From: Pseudomonas extremaustralis
Lineage (GTDB): Bacteria > Pseudomonadota > Gammaproteobacteria > Pseudomonadales > Pseudomonadaceae
NCBI RefSeq assembly: GCF_900102035.1
Contig: NZ_LT629689.1
Coordinates: 2,898,001 to 2,962,000, forward strand
Reading direction: 5' to 3'
DNA length: 64,000 nucleotides
This document shows, in pieces, positions 55,485-64,000 of this stretch. Each line of letters starts with the position of its first letter. The stretch's first letter is position 1. The position numbers were made by a program, and so were the translations under genes. The notes beneath the pieces are model-generated. The model saw only the letters and a list, made by a program, of their open reading frames with translations, made no database searches and was not told where the DNA came from.

Positions 55485-56681
55485 ATGAACGCTACCTCAC
55501 ACACCACGAGCACCATGACCCGCGGGATGGTCATGCTGTTTGCATTTTGCTGCGGCGCCATCGTCGCCAACATCTACTACGCGCAGCCGATCATCGAACT
55601 GATCGCGCCGGACATCGGCCTCACACCCGCCATGGCCAGCCTGATCGTGTCCCTGACACAAATCGGTTATGCCCTGGGCCTGTTTTTCCTGGTGCCCCTG
55701 GGCGATCTGCTGGAGAACCGCAAGCTGATGATCGCCACCACCGTGGTCGCCATCGCCAGCCTGCTGGGTGCGGCGGTCACCGAACAGCCGAACCTGTTTC
55801 TGCTGGTGTCGCTGCTGATCGGTTTCAGTTCGGTGTCGGTGCAGATCCTGATCCCGCTGGCCGCCCATCTGGCACCGGCGGAATCGCGAGGCCGGGTGGT
55901 GGGTAGCATCATGGGCGGGCTGCTGCTGGGCATTCTGCTGGCACGGCCGGTGTCCAGCGTGGTAGCGGACCATTTCGGTTGGCGTGCGATGTTCATGGCG
56001 GCCGCTGCGCTGATGGCGTTCATCAGTATCGTGCTGATGCTCACCATCCCCAAGCGCCAGCCCGACCACAGCGCCAGCTACAGCCAACTGCTGCGCTCCC
56101 TGGGCACCCTGCTGCGTGAACAACCGCTGCTGCGCCAACGTGCCTTTTACCAAGGTTGCATGTTCGCCACCTTCAGCCTGTTCTGGACCGCCGCCCCACT
56201 GGAGCTGGTACGCAACCATGGCCTGAGCCAGACCCAGATCGCGATCTTCGCCCTGGTCGGTGCCATCGGCGCCATCGCCGCGCCCATCGCCGGACGCTTG
56301 GCGGATGCCGGCCACACTCACCGCGCTTCGCTGCTGGCCATGCTGTTTGCCGTGCTGAGCTTCCTGCCGGCCTTTGTGCACCCGCTGTACAGCGTGATCG
56401 GCCTGGCGGTGACCGGCGTGGTCCTGGACTTCTGCGTACAGATGAACATGGTGCTCGGCCAACGCACTATCTACGCCCTCGACGCCAACAGCCGCAGCCG
56501 CCTCAATGCGCTGTACATGACCAGCATCTTCATTGGTGGCGCGTTCGGCTCGGCCATCGCCAGCAGCGTGTACGAGCACGGCGGCTGGCTCGGTGTGATG
56601 CTGGTGGGCAGCGCGTTCCCGCTGGTGGCGCTGCTGCGGTTCCTGAGTGCATCGCGGCAAGTGGCGGTCGCAACCGCCTAG
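55485..56681 (+). CDS. MFS transporter
   Basis: A 398-residue major facilitator with 12 hydrophobic helices. The motif after TM2 (VPLGDLLENRKLMI) is the DRxGRR-type loop, and the intracellular repeat is seen at GRLADAGHTHR. It belongs to the arabinose-efflux/YbcL-like drug exporter group by general appearance; the substrate is unknown. GAGAA precedes the ATG at 55485; an in-frame ATG at 55437 is less likely. The stop overlaps the convergent hicB gene by 4 bases. Confidence 0.88.
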   Translation: MNATSHTTSTMTRGMVMLFAFCCGAIVANIYYAQPIIELIAPDIGLTPAMASLIVSLTQIGYALGLFFLVPLGDLLENRKLMIATTVVAIASLLGAAVTEQPNLFLLVSLLIGFSSVSVQILIPLAAHLAPAESRGRVVGSIMGGLLLGILLARPVSSVVADHFGWRAMFMAAAALMAFISIVLMLTIPKRQPDHSASYSQLLRSLGTLLREQPLLRQRAFYQGCMFATFSLFWTAAPLELVRNHGLSQTQIAIFALVGAIGAIAAPIAGRLADAGHTHRASLLAMLFAVLSFLPAFVHPLYSVIGLAVTGVVLDFCVQMNMVLGQRTIYALDANSRSRLNALYMTSIFIGGAFGSAIASSVYEHGGWLGVMLVGSAFPLVALLRFLSASRQVAVATA

Positions 56682-57082
56682 GAGCGCACCAACTTCTCCA
56701 AAGCCGCGTCCGCCAGAAATGACGAGCGGCTTTTGACCTTGTGTTCACGCACATAACGGTCGATGCGCTGGATGACATAGCCGGGCAAGGTCACATTGAC
56801 CTTCTCGGTCTTGCCCAGATAGGGCGAGATGTCCAACTCCAGCATTCCCCAGCCCATTGCCGCGTACGCCTCATTACCGTGGTGATTGGCGACCGAAGTC
56901 GGCATCGGTATCGCCGTGCCCTCTGCCGCCATCTCCTGCAGCAGAATGTGTGCGACTTCCACGGCGGCGTTGTACGCCTCTTCGAAACTGTCCCCGGCGG
57001 TGACCGCCCCTGGGATGTCGGGGATCTGAATGCCGGTGGCGGTAAAGTCGTCACCCCACTCGATACAGATTGGGTATTGCAT
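56678..57082 (-). CDS. hicB: HicB-family antitoxin
   Basis: A 134-residue antitoxin. The N-terminal part is the partially degraded RNase-H-like fold typical of HicB (TGIQIPDIPGAVTAGDSFEEAYNAA), and the C-terminal 45 residues are a ribbon-helix-helix DNA-binding domain (KVNVTLPGYVIQRIDRYV). It binds and neutralises HicA and represses the operon. AAGGAG lies before the ATG at 57082, 11 bases after hicA. The stop overlaps the convergent MFS gene by 4 bases. Confidence 0.92.
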   Translation of the reverse strand: MQYPICIEWGDDFTATGIQIPDIPGAVTAGDSFEEAYNAAVEVAHILLQEMAAEGTAIPMPTSVANHHGNEAYAAMGWGMLELDISPYLGKTEKVNVTLPGYVIQRIDRYVREHKVKSRSSFLADAALEKLVRS

Positions 57083-57093
57083 GAATGCTCTCC

Positions 57094-57282
57094 TTAAAAC
57101 TGAAACAGTCCGGCGCGTTTCCTGATGCTTGTGACGGTGCCCAGGGGCAGGTCCTTCTTGGGATGCGGCACCGGAATCGTGTACGGGCTATAGCGATGGA
57201 TAAAAATGTGGTGGCTGCCCGTGACTCGATCCAGCACCCAACCCGCTTCCTGCAACTCCTTGATCAATAGCCTGCTTTGCAC
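57094..57282 (-). CDS. hicA: HicA-family mRNA interferase toxin
   Basis: A 62-residue dsRBD-like ribonuclease. The catalytic histidine is in TGSHHIF (family motif G-S-H), followed by the basic strand VPHPKKDLPLGT. It starts with GTG after a full AAGGAGG, and precedes hicB as in the usual toxin-first order. It cleaves mRNA and arrests growth when not bound by HicB. Confidence 0.92.
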   Translation of the reverse strand: MQSRLLIKELQEAGWVLDRVTGSHHIFIHRYSPYTIPVPHPKKDLPLGTVTSIRKRAGLFQF

Positions 57283-57321
57283 CTCAGCCTCCTTGGCTCG
57301 GCCCGAATTAAAGTAACCCTA

Positions 57322-57337
57322 GAGTTATCTTTAACTC
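57322..57337. promoter_or_regulatory. candidate hicAB operator
   Basis: A perfect inverted repeat GAGTTA-TCTT-TAACTC lies 40 bases upstream of hicA. It sits where HicB would be expected to autoregulate the operon through its ribbon-helix-helix domain. Confidence 0.6.
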
Positions 57338-57479
57338 AAGCACAGAATCGCTCAGCCTGACTGGTGGTTGTTTTGCTTCATGTTGAAATCCCTCCAGCGG
57401 ATGACACCTCACGGCCATTCCCCTTAGGCTTGTAGGCCGCAACACTTCACGTTGCGCCCAACCCAGCAAGGAACCGTCG

Positions 57480-58361
57480 ATGGACCGCCTCACCGCCATG
57501 GAAACCTTCGTCCACGTCGTCGAAACCGGCTCGTTCTCCGCCGCCGCCAAGCGCCTGGGCATCGGCCAGCCAGCGGTGTCCAAAAGCATCGCGCAACTGG
57601 AGGCGCGCCTGGCGGTACGCTTGGTGATGCGCTCCACCCGGGGCCTGACGCCCACCGAAGCGGGCCTGGCGTTTTTCGAGAAGGCCAAGCGCGCCATCGA
57701 ACAGGCCAACGACGCCGACGATGCCGCACGCGGTGCCGGTGCCGGGCTGTCGGGCAACCTGCGGATCAGTGCGGCGGTGACCTTCGCCCGCATGCACATC
57801 ATTCCGCACCTGGGGCCCTTCCTGGAGCAGCATCCCGAGATGACGGTGGACGTTGTGCTCGACGACCGCAGCCTCAACCTGGTGGAAGAAGGCATCGATG
57901 TGGCCCTGCGCATGGGCAACCTGAGCGATTCGAGCCACACGGCGCGCAAGATCGGCGAATCGCCCTGCGTCATCCTGGGCACCCCGGCCTACTTCGCACG
58001 CTTCGGCGAACCTGCGACCCCGCAGGATTTGCTGCAACACCAGGCCATCATCTACACAAGGGTCGAAGGCTCGCACTGGAACTTCACCCGCGGCGACACG
58101 CAATTCCCCCTGGTCGCCCATGGCCGCGTGCGCGTCACGGCGGCGGAGGGGGTGCGCGCCGCCGTGTTGAGTCATTTGGGGTTGACCCTGTCGTCCACCT
58201 GGATGTTCGCCCCGGAGCTGGCCAGCGGCGAGGTCAAGACCGTGCTGGACGACTGGCATTTGCCCGCAAGGGACTTGTGGGCGGTATACCCCACCGGCCG
58301 CATGGCGAGCGCCAAGGCGCGGGCATTCGTGGAGTATGTGGAGCAGTTGTTAAAGCGCTGA
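57480..58361 (+). CDS. LysR-family transcriptional regulator
   Basis: A 293-residue LysR regulator: N-terminal winged helix with FVHVVETGSFSAAAKRLGIGQPAVSKS and an effector-binding domain from about residue 90. AAGGA precedes the ATG by 7 bases. It resembles the DmlR-like group common in pseudomonads. Its target is normally adjacent, and the neighbours are the divergent hicAB and convergent phnN, neither an obvious metabolic target. The stop overlaps the phnN gene by 12 bases in the opposite direction. Confidence 0.92.
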   Translation: MDRLTAMETFVHVVETGSFSAAAKRLGIGQPAVSKSIAQLEARLAVRLVMRSTRGLTPTEAGLAFFEKAKRAIEQANDADDAARGAGAGLSGNLRISAAVTFARMHIIPHLGPFLEQHPEMTVDVVLDDRSLNLVEEGIDVALRMGNLSDSSHTARKIGESPCVILGTPAYFARFGEPATPQDLLQHQAIIYTRVEGSHWNFTRGDTQFPLVAHGRVRVTAAEGVRAAVLSHLGLTLSSTWMFAPELASGEVKTVLDDWHLPARDLWAVYPTGRMASAKARAFVEYVEQLLKR

Positions 58362-58913
58362 CGAGTCCAGGCAGCACAGCAACCGCTCGACCGTGTGCGC
58401 CAGCGGGCCGGAGTTATCCAGCACGAACAACCCTGCGCCATTGGCGGCGATCAGCGCTGCTGTAAACCGCGCATTGCGCGCCAGGCGCGCCTCGATATCC
58501 GCCAGCGACTCACGCCCCCGCGCGACCAGGCGTTGACGCAGCACCGCTTGATCGACCGTCAGCAGCAACACCAGCAAGGTGGGATAGCGCTCGCGGGTTT
58601 GCGCCAGATGTGCACGCGAGCCGTTGACCAGCACATCGTCCCCGGCTGCCAGCCAGTCATCGATTTCCCTGGGAATACCGTAGGACAGCCCGTTGGCGTG
58701 CCAACTCAAGGCAAACGCCCCGTTGGCGTCCATCGCGGCAAACTGCTCCGGACTCACCCCGTGGGCCGCCTCCCCCACCGCCTCGGCCGAACGTGTGATT
58801 ACACGGCGCACAATGCGGCAACCGCGCTCGGCCAAGGATTGGCGCGCGGCATCCAACAAGCTGTCCTTGCCCGAACCGGATGGCCCGATGAGATAGATCA
58901 ACCTGCCCGCCAT
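58350..58913 (-). CDS. phnN: ribose 1,5-bisphosphate phosphokinase (PhnN)
   Basis: A 187-residue P-loop kinase with the Walker A motif GPSGSGKDS at residues 8-16, related to guanylate kinases. The VITRSAEAVGEAAHGVSPEQF segment and C-terminal LDNSGPLAHTV are PhnN-like. It makes PRPP from ribose 1,5-bisphosphate in phosphonate breakdown. GAGGG lies 7 bases before the ATG at 58913. No other phn gene is visible nearby. Confidence 0.9.
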   Translation of the reverse strand: MAGRLIYLIGPSGSGKDSLLDAARQSLAERGCRIVRRVITRSAEAVGEAAHGVSPEQFAAMDANGAFALSWHANGLSYGIPREIDDWLAAGDDVLVNGSRAHLAQTRERYPTLLVLLLTVDQAVLRQRLVARGRESLADIEARLARNARFTAALIAANGAGLFVLDNSGPLAHTVERLLCCLDSSAL

Positions 58914-59024
58914 CAAAACACCCTCTTCGCCTGTCGCCAGACGTATTGCACGACTGAAAGCCTTTCGCGGCGGCCACATTACCCGACTGTGCACTGCGGT
59001 GCATCACGTTCGGGGTAGCAATTC

Positions 59025-59123
59025 TTGGAGCCGGCTTGCAAGCGATGGTCGTCAATAATGACGTGGGCATTCAGGATGGCCGTGGTGGCTGGGCGTTTTT
59101 CCCTGGCAAGCCAGCGCCTACAG
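59025..59123. repeat. degenerate REPIN
   Basis: Left arm TTGGAGCCGGCTTGCAAGCG (59025) and right arm TGGCAAGCCAGCGCCTACAG (ending 59123) are imperfectly inverted around a variable core. Confidence 0.7.
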
Positions 59124-59156
59124 GGGGTTATGGCAGAGGTGTGGCGTACAGGCATT

Positions 59157-59182
59157 AAAAAGGCGACCCGCAGGTCGCCTGT
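59157..59182 (-). terminator. terminator of the ccm operon
   Basis: Stem AGGCGACC / GGTCGCCT with loop CGCA, preceded by AAAA (T-run on the minus strand), just past the lipoprotein gene's stop. Confidence 0.85.
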
Positions 59183-59184
59183 TG

Positions 59185-59571
59185 TCATTGTGCGTAATGC
59201 TTGCTCAACCCCGGCGGTACGCCGTGTACGTCGGTGTCTTCCCATGGCCCGTTGGGGCTGATGGAGCGGCTCCAGCCGTTACTCCAGCGGTAGTAGGTGC
59301 GCTGGCGGTAGAAAGTGTCGGGCTGGTCGTCCAGCACGTATACCTGCATCTTGCCGTCCCAGTGGCTGGCCGCGCCTGGTGGCGGGGCGAAGGTGGGCGA
59401 CGAGCTTGGCGGTGCTTTTGGCGGCGCTGTGACCGGGCCGGAAGGTCGGCTACCTGGCTGGGTCGATGGGGGAATGGTCGGGCCGCTCGGCGCGGCAGGT
59501 GGCCGGTGGACCGCACAAGCGCTCAGCCCCAGTACCAGGCTGAGCAGGGTGATGCGTGCAAGGGCGGTCAT
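59185..59571 (-). CDS. hypothetical Pro-rich lipoprotein
   Basis: A 128-residue lipoprotein precursor with lipobox LSAC (Cys19). The mature part starts with a Pro/Ser/Thr-rich tether (about residues 22-68), followed by a compact C-terminal domain (70-128) with many aromatic residues (YVLDDQ, FYRQRTYYRWSNGW). It lies 17 bases after ccmI at the end of the ccm operon, so it may be a surface or periplasmic helper, but no family is recognised. Confidence 0.82.
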   Translation of the reverse strand: MTALARITLLSLVLGLSACAVHRPPAAPSGPTIPPSTQPGSRPSGPVTAPPKAPPSSSPTFAPPPGAASHWDGKMQVYVLDDQPDTFYRQRTYYRWSNGWSRSISPNGPWEDTDVHGVPPGLSKHYAQ

Positions 59572-59587
59572 GGGCGTTTCCTCGAAG

Positions 59588-60772
59588 TTACTTGTCCGGA
59601 CGGTCGATGGTCAGCTGCTGCAAGGCAGTCGTGGTGCTGGCCAGGGGTTGGCTGCGGCCGATCCACTCGCCAGCGGTCGGTCGACCGGCCCGGGATATGC
59701 GCGCAACCAGTTGGACTTCAGGGAAGTTGGACAGTTTCAACTGCGGCATCATCGCGTCGACATCGCCCAGTTCGACGGTGACGGGCAGCTCGGCAACGGT
59801 AACGCGTTTAGCCGCCAGCGGCGCCGGCGGGCCGTTCACGGCGCGGGCGAAGATGAACACGCTGTCGGTTGGCAGCGCCTGAGCCTTCACCTCGGCCGAC
59901 AGGTCCACACGCACTTTCATCACCGCCTTCTGGGCCACGGTGCCACCGCTTTCTTTAATCTTCTCGGCGGCACGATCGATACCGCCTTGTAGCGCCACAC
60001 GGGAGTTGTCTTCCGGTGGCAATTGGGCCAACAGACGGCTCCAGTAATCGATCGCGTCCTGATAACGCTGGCCCTCGAAGGCAGCGATACCAAGCAGGCC
60101 AAGGCTGGTGACTTCCTTCGGATCGAGCTTCAACGCCTCGTCGGTCAACGCCTGGACCTTGGGCGACCACTGTTTATTGTCAGCGAAATACTGCGCCTGG
60201 GCCCACTGGCCGAGCAGCTCCGGTTGGCGCCCGGCCAGGGCCACGGTGCGCTCGAAGATTCTGGCGGCGTCGGCGGAACGGTTCTGGGCCATGTAGGCAC
60301 GGCCGAGGAAGTACAAGCCTTCCGCCGAATCCGGTTGAGCAGCGGCGGCGCGTTCCAGACGGCGGGTCATGTCTTCCATGGACACCGGCGGCTGGGAGAA
60401 TTCGCGGGTCAGCTCGACCTTGTCGCTGGCGCCAAAGTGCAGGTACAGGCCCAGGCCCAGCACGGGGACCAGAATCGCAGCGAGCACTGGCAATGGCTTG
60501 CCCAGACGCGATTCGCGGGGCTTTTCCACGCCTTCGGTGTCGGCCAGCAATTCGCGCGCGGCTTCGGCACGGCCCGTGTCGAATTGTGCGGCATCAAGCA
60601 CGCCCTCGCCCTGCTGCACTTGCAGTTCGGCCACGCGTTCTTGGTAGAGCGCCACGTTCAGCGCGGTGCGATCCTCTTCACGCTGGGCACGGCGGCCGCG
60701 CAATACGGGGATCAGCAGGAAACTCAGGGCAATCAGAAGCAGCAAGCCGGCTGCGAGCCAGAAATCAATCAT
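59588..60772 (-). CDS. ccmI: cytochrome c biogenesis protein CcmI
   Basis: A 394-residue protein with an N-terminal membrane segment (about residues 2-22), a coiled, charged loop, a second helix (about residues 94-113), and TPR repeats ([23 protein letters not shown] and following) that hold apocytochrome c. The C-terminal domain ends in a beta-rich part. It overlaps ccmH by 8 bases. Confidence 0.94.
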   Translation of the reverse strand: MIDFWLAAGLLLLIALSFLLIPVLRGRRAQREEDRTALNVALYQERVAELQVQQGEGVLDAAQFDTGRAEAARELLADTEGVEKPRESRLGKPLPVLAAILVPVLGLGLYLHFGASDKVELTREFSQPPVSMEDMTRRLERAAAAQPDSAEGLYFLGRAYMAQNRSADAARIFERTVALAGRQPELLGQWAQAQYFADNKQWSPKVQALTDEALKLDPKEVTSLGLLGIAAFEGQRYQDAIDYWSRLLAQLPPEDNSRVALQGGIDRAAEKIKESGGTVAQKAVMKVRVDLSAEVKAQALPTDSVFIFARAVNGPPAPLAAKRVTVAELPVTVELGDVDAMMPQLKLSNFPEVQLVARISRAGRPTAGEWIGRSQPLASTTTALQQLTIDRPDK

Positions 60773-61238
60773 CAGTCTTGGTGTCCAGCAATTGGTCGAG
60801 GCGTTTGCGCTCTTCGAGGGATAGTGCGTCGCTGCCATCGGTAGGTGCGGCGCGGCGACGGCGGACGATCATGACCATAACGACCACACCGGCCAGCAGC
60901 AGCCCGGCAGGGCCGAACCAGAGCAGCGCGGTCTTGCCGGTAAGGGCCGGCTTGTAGCGCACGAAATCACCGTAGCGGTCGACCATGAAATCGATGATCT
61001 GCTGGTTGTCCTTGCCCTCCCCCAACATGCGGAAGATCTCTTTGCGCAGGTCGGCGGCGATGGGGGCGTTGGAATCGGCGATGTCCTGGTTCTGACACTT
61101 AGGGCAACGCAGTTCCTTGGTCAGATCGCGAAAGCGCTCACGCTCGGCGTCGTTGGCGAATTCGTAGGTGTCGATGGCGGCGTGGGCGACGCCGGCCAAT
61201 CCGAGGGCCAGGACCGCAGCGGCTAGCAGACGCTTCAT
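60765..61238 (-). CDS. ccmH: cytochrome c biogenesis protein CcmH
   Basis: A 157-residue thiol-disulfide protein with signal peptide (about residues 1-20), the periplasmic [16 protein letters not shown] motif with Cys45 and Cys48, and a C-terminal membrane helix (about 104-126). It reduces apocytochrome heme-binding cysteines with CcmG. Overlaps ccmG by 4 bases. Confidence 0.95.
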   Translation of the reverse strand: MKRLLAAAVLALGLAGVAHAAIDTYEFANDAERERFRDLTKELRCPKCQNQDIADSNAPIAADLRKEIFRMLGEGKDNQQIIDFMVDRYGDFVRYKPALTGKTALLWFGPAGLLLAGVVVMVMIVRRRRAAPTDGSDALSLEERKRLDQLLDTKTDD

Positions 61239-61771
61239 GGCTTGGCCTCATCGACCAGGGCCTGGTACTTGGCGGCCAGTTGTTCGCGCCAGACCACTTC
61301 GTCGATCACGCCGACGTATTTGTCGCGGATCACACCCTTGGCATCGATAAAGAAGGTTTCCGGCGCGCCATAGACGCCGAGGTTCAACCCGAGGTTGCCA
61401 TCTTCATCGCGGATATCCAGTTGGTAGGGGTTGTGGAATTCCGCCAGCCACTTCAAGGCCGCCGCGTTGTCGTCCTTGTAGTTGATGCCGTAGATCACCA
61501 CGCCCTTCTCGGCCAGTTTGTTCAGCACCGGGTGTTCGACGCGGCAGGAGATGCACCAGGTCCCCCACACGTTGACCAGCGCCGGCTTGCCCTGCAGGTC
61601 GGCCTGGGTCAAGGTCTTGTCGCCCTGCACCGTCGGCAGCGAAAACGCCGGGAACGGCTTGCCGATCATCGCCGAGGGCAACTCGGCCGGGTCCAGGTAC
61701 AAACCGCGATACAGGAACACCGCCACCACCAGAAATGCCGCCAGCGGCAACACCATCAACCAACGCTTCAT
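61235..61771 (-). CDS. ccmG: thiol:disulfide interchange protein CcmG (DsbE)
   Basis: A 178-residue membrane-tethered thioredoxin-like protein. An N-terminal anchor (about residues 5-22) precedes the active site Cys73-Cys76 (TWCISC) and the cis-Pro in YGAPETF. It supplies reductant to CcmH. Overlaps ccmF by 4 bases. Confidence 0.95.
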   Translation of the reverse strand: MKRWLMVLPLAAFLVVAVFLYRGLYLDPAELPSAMIGKPFPAFSLPTVQGDKTLTQADLQGKPALVNVWGTWCISCRVEHPVLNKLAEKGVVIYGINYKDDNAAALKWLAEFHNPYQLDIRDEDGNLGLNLGVYGAPETFFIDAKGVIRDKYVGVIDEVVWREQLAAKYQALVDEAKP

Positions 61772-63756
61772 ACCACCGCTCCTTGCAAACCGAGCGCTTC
61801 ACGCACCCGGCTCTTGACCTTGACCCGATAACGCCGGTCTAGCGCTGCGAGCAAACCACCAAAGCCGGTGAGCAACCCACCAAACCAGATCCAGCGCACG
61901 AACGGTTTGACATGCACCCGCACCGCCCAGGCGCCGTCGCCCAAGGGTTCACCCAGCGCCACATAGAGGTCGCGGGTGAAACCGGCGTCGATCCCGGCTT
62001 CGGTCATCATCGAGCTTTGTACGGTGTACAGACGTTTTTCCGGGTGCAGCACCGCCACTTCCTTGCCATTACGGACCACACGCACGGTGCCTTTGTCCGA
62101 CGTGAAGTTCGGACCTTCGAAGTGTTTGGCACCGTCGAAAATGAAGTGATAACCGGCCAGGTCCATGGACTCGCCCGGGGCCAGGCGCAGGTCGCGCTCG
62201 GCGCTGTTCTGGCTGGACAACACCACGCCCAGGGCGCACACGGCGATGCCGATGTGGGCGATCTGCATGCCCCAGTAGCTGCGGGTCAGGCTCGGCAGGC
62301 CTTTGATCAGGCCTTTGTGACGGGTCTTGTCGAAGATGTCGCGCACGCCGGCCAGCAGTACCCAGGCAGCGAGCAGGAAGGTGGCGAGCACCGCCCAGTT
62401 GAAGTCGCCATAGGCGATCCCGGCGATCACCGCCAGGGCCACACTGCCCAGCAGCACCGGCATCAGCATGCCGGCCAGCCATTTCACCGGCGTGTCTTTC
62501 CAGCGCACCAGCACGCCGACGGCCATCACCACCATCAACAAGCCCATCAGCGGGATGAACAACGCGTTGAAGTACGGCGGGCCGACGGACAGCTTGGCGC
62601 CGCTCAGGGCATCCAGCACCAGAGGGTAGAGGGTGCCGAGCAGGATCATCGACGCGGCCACCACCAGCACCAGGTTGTTGCCCAGCAGCAGGGTTTCCCG
62701 CGACCACAGGTTGAAGCCGACCCGGCTCTTGACCACCGGCGCGCGCAGGGCAAACAGGGTCAGGGAACCACCGACCACGAACAGCAGGAAGATCAGGATG
62801 AATATGCCGCGCGCGGGATCCGACGCAAACGCGTGCACCGAAGTCAGCACGCCCGAACGCACGAGGAAAGTGCCAAGCAGGCTGAGGGAAAACGCCGCGA
62901 TGGCCAGCAACACCGTCCAGCTTTTGAACACGCCACGTTTCTCGGTGACCGCCAGCGAGTGAATCAGCGCGGTGCCCACCAGCCAGGGCATGAACGAGGC
63001 GTTTTCCACCGGGTCCCAGAACCACCAGCCGCCCCAGCCGAGTTCGTAGTAGGCCCACCACGAGCCCAAGGTGATTCCAATGCCGAGGAACGCCCAGGCG
63101 ACGATGGTCCAAGGCCGCGACCAACGCGCCCATGCCGCATCCAGGCGCCCGCCGAGCAAGGCGGCGATGGCGAAGGCAAAGGCCACGGAGAAACCCACAT
63201 ACCCCATGTACAGCATCGGCGGGTGCACGATCAGGCCGATGTCCTGCAGCAGCGGGTTGAGGTCGTGCCCGTCCGCCGGGATCTGCGGCAGGATGCGGCT
63301 GAACGGGTTGGAGGTCATGATCAGGAACGACAGGAAGCCGATGCTGATCAAGCCCATCACCGCCAACACCCGCGCCAGCATGACTTGCGGCAATTGGCGG
63401 GAGAAGATCGACACGGCAAAGGTCCAGCCGCCGAGGATCAACGCCCACAACAGCAGCGAGCCCTCATGGGCGCCCCACACGGCGCTGAACTTGTAGTACC
63501 AGGGCAAGGCGCTGTTGGAGTTATTCGCGACGTAGGCGACGGAAAAGTCGTCAGTCATGAAAGCGTAGGTCAGGCAACCAAACGCAAACAGCAGAAAGGC
63601 AAACTGGCCCCAGGCGGCCGGCTGCGCCAGGCTCATCCAAAGGCGGTCGCCGCGCCAGGCGCCGAGCAAGGGGAACACAGCCTGAACGATGGCCAGGCAC
63701 AGGGCGAGGATCATCGCCAGCTGGCCCAGTTCCGGAATAAACAGTGCGGACGTCAT
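61768..63756 (-). CDS. ccmF: heme lyase CcmF
   Basis: A 662-residue polytopic membrane protein with about 15 helices. The heme-handling tryptophan-rich WGGWWFWDPVENASFMPW motif and conserved histidines are present. It attaches heme from CcmE to apocytochrome c. AAGGAGG lies 8 bases before the ATG at 63756; a GTG at 63759 is possible. It follows ccmE at once. Confidence 0.96.
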   Translation of the reverse strand: MTSALFIPELGQLAMILALCLAIVQAVFPLLGAWRGDRLWMSLAQPAAWGQFAFLLFAFGCLTYAFMTDDFSVAYVANNSNSALPWYYKFSAVWGAHEGSLLLWALILGGWTFAVSIFSRQLPQVMLARVLAVMGLISIGFLSFLIMTSNPFSRILPQIPADGHDLNPLLQDIGLIVHPPMLYMGYVGFSVAFAFAIAALLGGRLDAAWARWSRPWTIVAWAFLGIGITLGSWWAYYELGWGGWWFWDPVENASFMPWLVGTALIHSLAVTEKRGVFKSWTVLLAIAAFSLSLLGTFLVRSGVLTSVHAFASDPARGIFILIFLLFVVGGSLTLFALRAPVVKSRVGFNLWSRETLLLGNNLVLVVAASMILLGTLYPLVLDALSGAKLSVGPPYFNALFIPLMGLLMVVMAVGVLVRWKDTPVKWLAGMLMPVLLGSVALAVIAGIAYGDFNWAVLATFLLAAWVLLAGVRDIFDKTRHKGLIKGLPSLTRSYWGMQIAHIGIAVCALGVVLSSQNSAERDLRLAPGESMDLAGYHFIFDGAKHFEGPNFTSDKGTVRVVRNGKEVAVLHPEKRLYTVQSSMMTEAGIDAGFTRDLYVALGEPLGDGAWAVRVHVKPFVRWIWFGGLLTGFGGLLAALDRRYRVKVKSRVREALGLQGAVV

Positions 63757-63759
63757 CAC

Positions 63760-64000
63760 TTAGCCCTCCTTTGCGGGGGTTGGCGCGGATTGGCCGCTGT
63801 CTTTGAGCGCCTTGGTGACTTCCGGCGGCATGTATTTCTCATCGTGCTTGGCCAGCACTTCATCGGCCACCACCACGCCGTCGGCGTTGAGCTTGCCCAG
63901 GGCGACGATGCCCTGGCCTTCGCGGAACAGGTCCGGGAGGATGCCGCGATAGGTGATGGTCACGGCCTTGTTGAAGTCGGTGACCACGAAGGTGACGTCC
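63760..64000 (-). CDS. ccmE: heme chaperone CcmE (N-terminal part outside window)
   Basis: The C-terminal about 80 residues of CcmE are visible; the frame is open at the right edge of the window. The heme-attaching histidine and the nearby tyrosine are in [12 protein letters not shown], the hallmark of CcmE. It carries heme from CcmC to CcmF. The tail is Pro/Ala-rich. Confidence 0.95.
   Translation of the reverse strand, partial: DVTFVVTDFNKAVTITYRGILPDLFREGQGIVALGKLNADGVVVADEVLAKHDEKYMPPEVTKALKDSGQSAPTPAKEG

Overview
The window is a 64 kb stretch of a GC-rich Pseudomonas chromosome, most likely from the P. fluorescens group. The evidence is the gene order (gpsA / hybrid kinase / fabA-fabB; sdhCDAB-sucAB-lpdG-sucCD with a divergent gltA; gcl-hyi-glxR; ccmEFGHI), which matches the usual Pseudomonas arrangement, together with many REP/REPIN-type repeats of the GTAGGAGC...GCTCGCGAA kind. 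No tRNA, rRNA, CRISPR array, insertion sequence or prophage was recognised. The window opens inside a response regulator gene and closes inside ccmE.

Layout: (1) 1-1610, an OmpR-type regulator and its kinase. (2) 1607-9464, a leftward block with an AI-2E-type permease, a DUF4892 protein, two alpha/beta hydrolases, a hotdog thioesterase, an AMP-forming acyl-CoA ligase, sixA, a DUF4389 membrane protein and gpsA. (3) 9660-14621, a tight operon of TonB-dependent receptor, periplasmic binding protein and GacS/BarA-like hybrid kinase (the PA1611 position), followed by fabA-fabB. (4) 16764-25113, housekeeping and small genes (OsmC, pirin, dienelactone hydrolase, htpG, two PaaI-type thioesterases, a small lipoprotein, DUF599, brnQ). 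(5) 25114-38209, the TCA cycle block. (6) 38493-45530, a DUF2235 hydrolase that appears fused to a LecA-like lectin domain, actP-yjcH, a betaine-binding protein and a membrane-anchored GH17 enzyme. (7) 45767-47846, a secreted alpha/beta hydrolase coupled to an MlaA-like protein. (8) 48153-53096, the glyoxylate carboligase pathway with a TetR regulator. (9) 53263-58913, a voltage-gated-type channel, an orphan sulfate-binding protein, an MFS transporter, hicAB, a LysR regulator and phnN. (10) 59185-64000, the end of the cytochrome c maturation operon.

The genes form coherent modules. fabAB, gpsA, the acyl-CoA ligase and the thioesterases concern fatty acid and phospholipid precursors. sdh, suc, lpdG and gltA supply most of the TCA cycle. 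gcl, hyi and glxR convert glyoxylate to glycerate. The least explained and most interesting parts are the receptor-binding protein-kinase operon, the hydrolase-lectin fusion, and the hydrolase/MlaA-like pair whose MlaA member lacks a lipobox. All identifications rest on reading the sequence and on knowledge of families; no database search was run.
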